Shown in pieces: positions 21,801 to 30,800 of a stretch of DNA of 64,000 bases. Made by a program: the position numbers and the translations under genes. The first letter of the stretch is position 1. Every line of letters begins with the position of its first letter. Source of the stretch: Tiliqua scincoides (lineage: Eukaryota > Chordata > Lepidosauria > Squamata > Scincidae); the NCBI RefSeq assembly GCF_035046505.1, contig NC_089822.1, positions 106,108,807-106,172,806 on the forward strand, given 5' to 3'. The notes below the pieces were generated by a model. The model worked only from the letters and a program-made list of their open reading frames with translations. It was not told where the DNA came from and searched no databases.

Positions 21801-24800
21801 TGCATTGAATTGTAGTCTGCTTCAGATGGAAAGGAGGATTCCCATCCTGGTGTTTCAAAAAACAGACCTGCTTTGCAAGCATTTGCAAAGCAGAACCAGG
21901 CTGCAGCAGAAGGAAGGAGAATAAAAGGTTAACAAACTGCTTCTAAGGAGCTATGCCTGCCTGCTGCTTGAGAAACTTGGCACCTGTCTGCCTTCAGAAA
22001 GGAAACTGTTCAGAGTTGAAAGGCTCTGCCCTCTGATTGACCCAGAGATAAGGCGAAGTGAGAATTGGAGCTTGATTACTTGGCAAAAATTTCACATACT
22101 ATAGGCGAGTATCTATGGTAGATTCTTATTTTCCTAGCATTCCTCACAGAAGTATTGGCCAAAGCAGATCAGTTTTCATAAAATTACAGTGGGCGTTAGG
22201 GAACAGCCTGAAAGTGTAGCTGTACAGCTTCATGATATATCCCCATGTTGTAGCTGAGACTGAGAGGTGGTACTTCAGGCTGCAGATGGGTGCATTGAGC
22301 ATTAGTTTTAGCAGTGCTGTAGCATGTGGGTTTTCAGACCATTCCCTGGGCTCAGTCCTGAGAAATATTTTTTTATTAAGGTTAAAACATGGTCCTGTAA
22401 AGGCAAGTTGTTGCTTCTTTGAAAAGACTTAAGGGAAAAGATGGGCTGAAGGAGACAATACAGCAACAGTGATATCTAAATCCCCCTGTCTCCATATTAG
22501 CAGACTTGCTGCTGTCCAGATCACAGTATAAACTATTCAAAGGGTTAAAAAAAAGAGCAATTCCCTGCCCTCTCATTCATAACTCTTAATACCCTGTTCT
22601 GCTGTCAGTATCATTAGGATCTTTTAGGAATGTATAGGCCTGTATACTTTTCCCCTTCAACAAAACAGTTCCCCAAAACCTCTGAGAAGCTCTTGTGTAG
22701 AGGTTTTCCTCCAGCTTTGTATCAAATCCCTCCAAAGTGCAATTTCTTCATTTTAACAAGCACTACTATGGGAGAAAGTTTATAAAAATTGAAGAAGAGT
22801 ATATTATTCAATTGCACCTGCAATTTTTTTTTACATTTAACAAGAGTCCAATCTTATGTGTGTTTCTTGAGAAGTAAGCTCTGGTATAATCTTCCCTCAG
22901 CCATGACAGTCACACACAGCCTCTGCCTCACAGAGTTGTTGGGATAAAATGGACTGTAGGAGGATCATGTAGGCTGTCCCAAGTTCCTTGGAGGAAGTGT
23001 GGGATAAAAATAAATTGGATGTGCCCAGTGGATTTTTGAAAAACCTTCTCACCTTTTAAAATAGAAGGCCCCTAATCCATGTCATAAACTGCTTCTACAA
23101 GTTGTCTTGATTTCTAAAGCAACGTGCACCGGGATTAATGTTTGAGAAACACAGTGCCCACAGAACTATGTTGGATATATATTTGCAACCTACTAGGTTA
23201 TTCATCCCCATTTTGGTGAGGTTTAGGAGGAGCCATTTTTTTCACAATTGGCACTTTTTTATTTTTTAGGCATAATTTTAGTACATGACTTAACCAACAA
23301 GAAGTCCTCGCAGAACTTGTATCGATGGTCTTTGGAAGCTCTCAACAGAGATGTTGTTCCATCTGGAGTTGTCGTGACAAATGGGTGAGTCTTCAGAAAG
23401 CTTCATCAGTCTCCATCTTTTTGGTATCATTTTTTTTCTGTTATCAGAAAAATTGTTCATCTGTTATCATTTCTACATTGGGGACAACAGGTGCATGACA
23501 GAGGGATGACAGAAACTGCAAGACTGAAAAGAAAAGAAATGTGTTTAAAATCTTGTGCTACGGAGCCTGTCTTGGTTCTTCTTTCATCTTGCTGCGCTAT
23601 CCAATTACTGTCTTTCCAGAGTTTTCATGAACAGCTACTCTCAGCAGACTTTCCCATTGTAGACTGGTTGAAATTCATGCTGTGTACTTCAAATATAAAT
23701 AATGGCAGTGAGCCATGGGTATGGGAGCAATGACTACTTGATTTTTCCTTAAAATGATAGCATTTTGCTGTAAGACATCCCCAATCACCCTGACGACTGA
23801 GGTTTAGTTAAACAGGAATAAACCAAACTGTCTTGCCCTGATGGGGTTTGTGGAGTACATTGGCTCCCTGACTTACAGATGTTTGAGTTACAGATGGCTG
23901 TGTTGGCACTTTCATGCATGTGCAATGTGTCCTTGATGATGTTTTTGTATTGATGCGATAGTGCTGGGCTCACAAGAACTAGATGTTTCAGCTTAAGTAT
24001 AGACCCCTGGAACCTAACCTACATTTAAGTAGGACCCAGTCCTATCCCATTTTCCAGCACCGGTGCAACCGCAATGCAACCCCAAGGGAAGGGGGTTCCC
24101 ATACCTTAAGGAGGCCATGTTCCCATACCTTAAGGAGGCCAAATGTTCCCATACCTTAAGGAGGCCTCTCTGACTGCCTCCCCTCCACAGGATGCAGTGC
24201 ATGCCCCATTGGCATGGCTGCACCAGCACTGGAAAATAGGATAGGATTGGGCCCTTAGAGCCCGATCCTATCCCTCCCACTGGCAGTGGAACAGAGGATG
24301 CTGGTGGAACGTCACTTTTGCTGGCAAGTGCAGTGAGACTGGAAAATGGGCTTTTGAAGCGTTTTGTCCAGTCTCTGCAATCCCCTATCTTTCCCCTTGC
24401 TGAACAGCCTTTCCCATTAGAGCAGTGGTATTCAAACTAGGGCGTCACAATGCCCCAGCCTGTGGGTCCTGGCCTCTGCTCCCTTAAGGGGCGGGGGCAG
24501 CCAGGAGACAGGGGGAAGGCAGCTGCATGATCTGCAGGTTCACACAGCTCAGGGAGGCTGCAGGGGCTTGGGTGCACTTGCCTATGCCTCCTGCAGCCTC
24601 CCAGGGGTGCGGGGAGCCCTGCGCAACCTTCAACAGGGCTCCCCAGGTCAGGAAAAGTGAAAGAGGAGCAATCGCGCCCCGCTCCGCAAAACCAGAAGCG
24701 GAGCATGATCACTCCGCTTTCCTTTCTGACGGGGCTGCAGGGATTGGGGTGCACTCACCAGTCCCTGCAGCAGCCGTCCCTGTATGCGGGGAGCCCTGTG

Positions 24801-27800
24801 TGAGCGCCTGCAGGGGCCCCCAGGTCAGGGAAAGGGAGAGTGGGGCGATCGCGCTTGCTTCCGCTTTTGCGGAGGCAGAGCAGATCACTCCACTCTCCCT
24901 TTCCCTGACCTGGGGAGGCCTGCAGGCACTCGTGCAGGGCTCCCTGCACACAAGGATGGCTGCTGCAGGGACTGGTGAGTGCATCCCAGTCCCTGCAGCC
25001 CCTGAGCGACACAATCCTGGGCATCGCATTGCTGCCTTCCCCCTGCGGCCTCCCCCCCCCCCGCCCCTGCAAAGACGTACTGCGGGTTTCAAACTCCCGG
25101 AGAGTTTGAAAACCGCAGCACTAGAGGGACAACAGAGGCAGCCCTGCCAAACAGGTGAAATCCTGCAGCAATTTCCAGTGGCAGCCATTTCCAGTACAGT
25201 GCCTTCTGCCCCACAACTTTCTGCAGGGGGGAATTTTGTGCTGGGCTGCCTCATCCCTGAGGTTTAACCAGACAAATAGCGGAAGCATCTTTTACCTTGA
25301 TTACAGCATTATAGTAATGGCCCTCAATCTGTTTTATTCCAGTCGGGGTTGACCCTTTTGCATTAATTGTGTTTCCTGTAGCAAGACTATATCAGCCTCC
25401 AATAGTGTTTTAGATATAATTTTTGTGTTTTAGATATAATTTTTGTCTTTTAACTGGATGATTTAATTAGACCATTGACATTTTGAGTGAGGATCTTCAT
25501 ATTTCCATGTGACAAAGGATATCACTATTGTTTAAGTTTTGCTGCACCTCCACTTCCAGCTCTTCCTCCACAGTTGGCTCTCTTTGCTGTTCCTGAAAAT
25601 TTTCTACCATCCACTTCTGTGCTGTATCTGATCTTGCCCAGGGTTACCTTTTTGGGTGTTTTGCCCTGCAGCCTTTCAGGGAGACAAGGTTTATTTCTTC
25701 AAAAAAGACTTTTTAATTTCATCAGCAGATTTAATCATTATCAACTCTTTATATTAATGGATAATTTAAAATATTTCCCATTGATGCTTGAGAGGGTGGG
25801 AGACTGAGATCACCATGGATCTAGCATTGAGGCCCTAGAAAACTGGCCAAAGAGAGGAAGACAACAGAGCTGCTGCTAGCCCATATTGTGCCTTTCTGCA
25901 CATTATTAAAAGACATCCCTTCCTCCCCACTGGAAGTGAAGTGCCACCTTCATTCCTTCTCCTTCCAATGTGACTGACACGCCTTTAGCTATGGCACCTT
26001 TATGCAGTGCACATGCACATGTGGTGGCCCTGCAAAACTACGTAGGTGAACTCTCCTTAATTAGTATTAATGTATCTGTTGGTCTTCATGGGCTTTTGTT
26101 TACTGACAAGCATATCTTCCTTTCATTACCAAAGGGACTATGACCGTGAGCAATTTGCTGACAACCAAATTCCACTGCTCGTCATAGGGACCAAACTGGA
26201 CCAGATCCCGGAAACCAAGCGCAATGATGTCTTGACCAGAATTGCTTTTCTTGCTGAGGATTTCAGTGCAGAAGAAATCAATCTGGTTTGTACTTGTACC
26301 TTTTTCGTAGTTTGATTGAAGTTTGTTTTTATTTTTCAATGGAAACTTTTTCAAAGTGGCTGTGAGCCCCCCAAAATCCAAGCTGCAGCATGAGATGGGT
26401 GTGGCCTCTGGTTAAATGAGTTCATGCTTTCCCTGGAAATGAAACCAGAAGCACTACGCTTCTGGGCTTCATGGCAGCATGCAAGGAGCATGGTAAGGGT
26501 TTGGGCTTTTTTTTTCTGTAGTGCAAAGGTGATAGACCTGAGTCAATATCAGGTGGTGTTGTGGGTTGTACTGCACCTGGAAAGTAGCAACAGACAGCTT
26601 CCATCATGAAGAGAGTGAGAGGTGGAATTCCTTCAAGAATCAAGTATGGAGTTTAACTTGTTAGGGGTGAGGTGGCAGAGTTTGCAGATGATGTTGAACT
26701 ATTCAAGGTGATGAAATACCAAAATGGATTATGAAGTATTCCAGAAAGATCTTAAACTGGGTGAATGGGTTCAGCTCAGTTCAGTATAGACAAGTGTAAA
26801 GTGATTAACACTGGGGGAAAGAAGTTCCCATTTCACATATATGCTGATGTGATCTGAACTGTCTGACCCAAGAATGAGATCTTGGGGCTGTGGCTCATAG
26901 CTCAATGTAAACATTGACCCAGCGTGCAGCAGAGTGGGAAGAAGGCAAATTTTATACTGGAATCATAAGGAAAGGAATTAAAAATAAAACTAATATTGTA
27001 ATTCCCTTACACCAGCGGTTTTCAGGCTCTCAGGGAGTTTGAAAACCGCTCTAAGTCCTTGAGGGGTGGGGGGGAGGCAGCAGGTGGTGGGAAGCCCTGC
27101 GCGACAGTCCTGGGAAGCTGCAGGAGGCTCTGGTAAGTACAGCCAAGCCCCTGCAGCCGCCTGAGCAACACTATCCTGGGGATCGCATCACTGCCTCCTC
27201 CCTACCTCCTTGCTGCCCCTGCCCCTTAAGGGGGCAGAGGCCAGGTTCTTCAGGCTGAGGTATTGCGATGCCCCAGTTTGAAAAGCCCTGCCTTACACAA
27301 TCTATGATGTGGCTACATCTGTAAAATGATGTACAGTTCTGATCACCTCATCTGAAAAAGAATATTGTTGAGCTGGAATAAGTAAGCAAAAAGGCAAAAT
27401 GATCAGGGCTCTGGGTTACTTTCCCTCTGGAGAAAGGCTACAGCTTTGGGGACTTTTTTAACTTAGGAAAAAAAGGTGACTAACTGGGGGCACAAATGAA
27501 GCTTGTAAAGTTATGCCTGATATGAAGAAAGTGGACAGAGATTTTTCTCCCTCACTCAGAACAGAGCCAAGGATCATCCAATGCAGCTGATCGGTGGGAT
27601 ATTTAGGCTGGACAAAAGAATGTACTACTTTGCATAGTTCATAATTTATCTATGGAATTTGTTACCGCAAGATGGGCACTAATTTACATGACTTTCAAAC
27701 CGAATTAGGCAGGTTCATGGAGGTCAGCTCCGTCAATAGCTGTTAGGGCCCAGTCCTATTTAACGTTCCAGCACTGGCGGATCCATGCTAAATGGGCATG

Positions 27801-30800
27801 TGTGGCATCCTGCAGTGGGGGGGGGCAGTCATAGATGCCTCTTCAAAGCTTCCATGACTGCTGCATTGAAGCTGCATCAGTGCTAGAAAGTTGGTAAAGA
27901 TTGGGCCCTTAGTCATACTCACTACATGATGCCACTTCCAGGTTCAGCAGCAAAGCGCCACTGGATATCATTTGCAGAGGAGCAATGGCAGGAGTAGTTA
28001 TGCATTTCTTGCTTCTGAGGCATCTGGCTGGCCCCTTGGGAAGCATAGTGTGAACTAAATGGGCCTTTGACCTGATTTTGCCAGGCTCTTCTTATGACTG
28101 CGCATAGTGGACTGTAGTGATGGGTGCTGTGGAAAAATAGTGTGTGTGTGCAGCATATACTTGTGGCTTCCCTAAATGGAAGTGATAGATGTGAACCCAT
28201 GTAGAAAAACTGTTTTTAGTAAATGGGCCCAAGTATGTAGACATTGCGGCTATGCAGCAATTTATACAATGATAACTTATCGTGTCTTGTGCTTCAGAAC
28301 TGCTGTGGTTTCTTTAGTCCCCAAGAAAACTGACCTTTTGGTCTTTCAGGACTGCACTAATCCTCGCTATCTGGCTGCAGGCTCCTCCAATGCTGTCAAG
28401 CTGAGTCGATTTTTTGATAAGGTGAGACTTCTAATACTTTCCTAAAAGGTATCGCAAGCATGGTCACAAAGGTATCTTTGGAAGTGGCTTTCAGCTCTGT
28501 GAGAGCCTGGTATGGGTGCTTTAAGAATAATGTTTCCATATACATCCCGTTTCTGGGCAAGGTAATTGAGCGGGTGGTGGCATCCCAACTCCAGAGGGTC
28601 TTGGATGAAGCGGATTATCTGGATCCTTTTCAATCTGGCTTCAGGCCGGGCTTTGGGACAGAAACCGCCTTGGTCGCCTTAGTGGATGACCTACGCCGGG
28701 GACTGGACAGGGGGAGTGCGTCCCTGTTGGTCCTGCTGGACCTCTCAGCGGCTTTCAATACCATCGACCATGGTATCCTTCTGGGCCAATTGGCCGAGTT
28801 GGGAGCTGGAGGCACTGTTTTGCGGTGGTTCCGCTCCTACTTGGAGGGTCGGTCCCAGATGGTGGTGCTGGGGGATGCCTGTTCGACACCCTGGCCCTTG
28901 AGATGCGGGGTGCCACAGAGCTCAATTCTGTCCCCCATGCTATTTAACATCTACATGAAACCGCTGGGAGAGGTCATCCGGGGGTTTGGAGTGGGGTGCC
29001 ATCAATATGCTGATGACACCCAGCTCTATCTCTCCTTTCCTCCAGACTCCAGGGTGGCGGTTGAGGGCCTGGAGCGCTGTCTGGAGGCAGTGAGGATCTG
29101 GATGGGGGCTAACAAGCTGAAATTAAATCCGGATAAGACAGAGGGTCTCCTGGTTTGGAAATCCTCGATGCAGGTGCTGGACTATCGGCTTGCGCTGAAT
29201 GGGGTTGCACTCCCTCTGAAGGAGCAGGTCCGCAGCTTGGGGGTCCACCTGGACTCGCAGCTGCTCCTGGATTCCCAGGTGGCGGCTGTGGCAAGGGGGG
29301 CCTTTGCTCAGCTTCGGCTGGTGCGCCAACTGCGGCCGTACTTGGATCGTGCAGACCTGGCCACGGTGATCCATGCCTCGGTGACATCGAGATTAGATTA
29401 CTGTAACGCGCTCTATGTGGGGCTGCCCTTGAAGACAGTTCAGAAACTGCAACTAGTGCAGAATGCGGCGGCCCATGTGGTTACTGGAGGTAGGCGGTTC
29501 GACTCTGTCAGTCCACTTCTCCAGCGGCTGCACTGGCTGCCCATTCGTTTCCGGGCCCAATTCAAGGTGCTGGTATTGACCTTTAAAGCCCTATACTGCT
29601 CTGGACCAGGGTATCTTAGAGATCGCCTGCTCCCGTACAATCCGGCTCGTCCTCTTAGGTCATCAGAGAAGGCCTTTTTACAAGTGCCGCCGCCTAGGGA
29701 GGTACGTGGGGCGGCTGCAAGAAATAGGGCCTTCTCAGTAGTGGCACCAACGCTATGGAACTCCCTTCCCCTTGACTTAAGAATGGCTCCCTCTCTTGAG
29801 ACCTTTCGGTGAGGCCTGAAGACCCTTCTGTTTAAACAGGCCTTCTGAGTTCTTGGCCTTTTAACATCTTTTTAACATCTTTTAATATTTTTTACAGGCC
29901 TGATTCTTTTATGACTTGCTGCTGCTCTATGCTCTTTTTACCTATTTTTTTTATTCTGACTGCTGTTTTTTATGATGTGTTAATATGTTTTTATTTGTTT
30001 TTAAATTATGTTTTTAATATGTTGTAAGCCGCCTTGAGTCCCTTCGGGGAGAAAGGCGGGATAAAAATAAAGTTATTATTATTATTATTATATAGATGAT
30101 TATGACAATTCTGTTTCATTAAACTATATTGCATGTGTATTGCACCATTAAGGTTATTCCTCTTTATTTTGTTTAGGTTATTGAGAAGAGATACTTTTTA
30201 CGAGATGGTAACCAGGTATGTGGGCATTCTCCTTTCTAGGAACATACAGATTTAGTTGCTAATTAAAACAAGCCCCAAATATATTCCTTTGTACCCGTGT
30301 TTATCTATTAATCTCTAAAATCCTAACTACCATTATATATCCTTCTTGCTTACATGCACAAGTCAGTTCTTTTTATCCACTGGTTTGGAACCTGTGGTGT
30401 AGGGTCGATCTGACCTCTCAGACGCAACTGGAACTGCATTCTAGTCATGTCCAGGGGGCTTTCTGAAACCAAGGGAGGCTGTGCATGGCCTCTCTGGGCC
30501 TTAGAACAGTCCCTAAAGGTGTCGGAGAGGCACTTCTGGTTTTTCTGAAAATTGGAAGTGCCTCTCCAATACTTCCAGGGGGGCTTTCTGAGACCTAGAG
30601 AGGCTGCATGCAGCCTCTCCAGGCCTCATACAACCACCCAGATGTGACCAGAAAGTGCTTCTGGTTGCGTCCAGAGCTCAGATATGCCCCAACCAGCAGA
30701 TTCGCTTAACATCCAGTTTTGGTATCCGCAGAGGTTCTTAGAACCCCTATGGATGCTGAGGTCAGGCTGTACAAAATTTAAACATTTGTATGATCTATTC

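Larger units (their letters stand above)
19506..23269. other. RABL3: RABL3 intron 3
   Basis: Contains a hAT-a element (19875-20331), a composite repeat with a nested hAT (20765-22118) and an L2-like tail (about 22895-23020, CCTCACAGAGTTGTTGGGATAAAA ... GTGTGGGATAAAAATAAAT). 20340-20760 holds an old L2/MIR-like piece near 20680-20760. 22120-22890 shows nothing I recognise. Confidence 0.7.
23385..26134. other. RABL3: RABL3 intron 4
   Basis: Holds an M180 MITE with an internal minisatellite (24032-24254), the start of a second related element (24258 on) and a large hAT with a long hairpin (24423-25118). A 20-bp direct repeat lies at 25405-25424 / 25425-25444. 23400-24000 and 25450-26130 show nothing else I recognise. 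Confidence 0.7.
26650..28096 (+). mobile_element. CR1 LINE, old and decayed, with two later insertions
   Basis: Nucleotide landmarks shared with the better CR1 at 4668-6247: GTTTGCAGATGATGTTGAACT (FADD region) near 26678, GACAAGTGTAAAGTGAT, GAGATCTTGGGGCTGTGG, and the 3' end GGGCCTTTGACCTGATTTTG...CTCTTCTTATG at 28060-28096. It is broken by many changes and by inserts at 27013-27290 and 27746-27908. Confidence 0.85.
26286..28349. other. RABL3: RABL3 intron 5
   Basis: Most of it is one decayed CR1 copy (about 26650-28096) interrupted by a hAT and an M180 MITE. 26300-26640 and 28100-28340 show nothing I recognise. Confidence 0.7.

Noticed and set aside
24527-25267. 246-codon + strand open frame, Pro/Ala-rich
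   Set aside because: Lies wholly inside a GC-rich hAT element with internal repeats; the frame is open on both strands because of base composition.
28460-29812. 450-codon frame directly after RABL3 exon 6, considered as a possible fused host exon
   Set aside because: It is the reverse transcriptase of an L2 LINE with its own 3' tail; RABL3 exon 7 follows normally.
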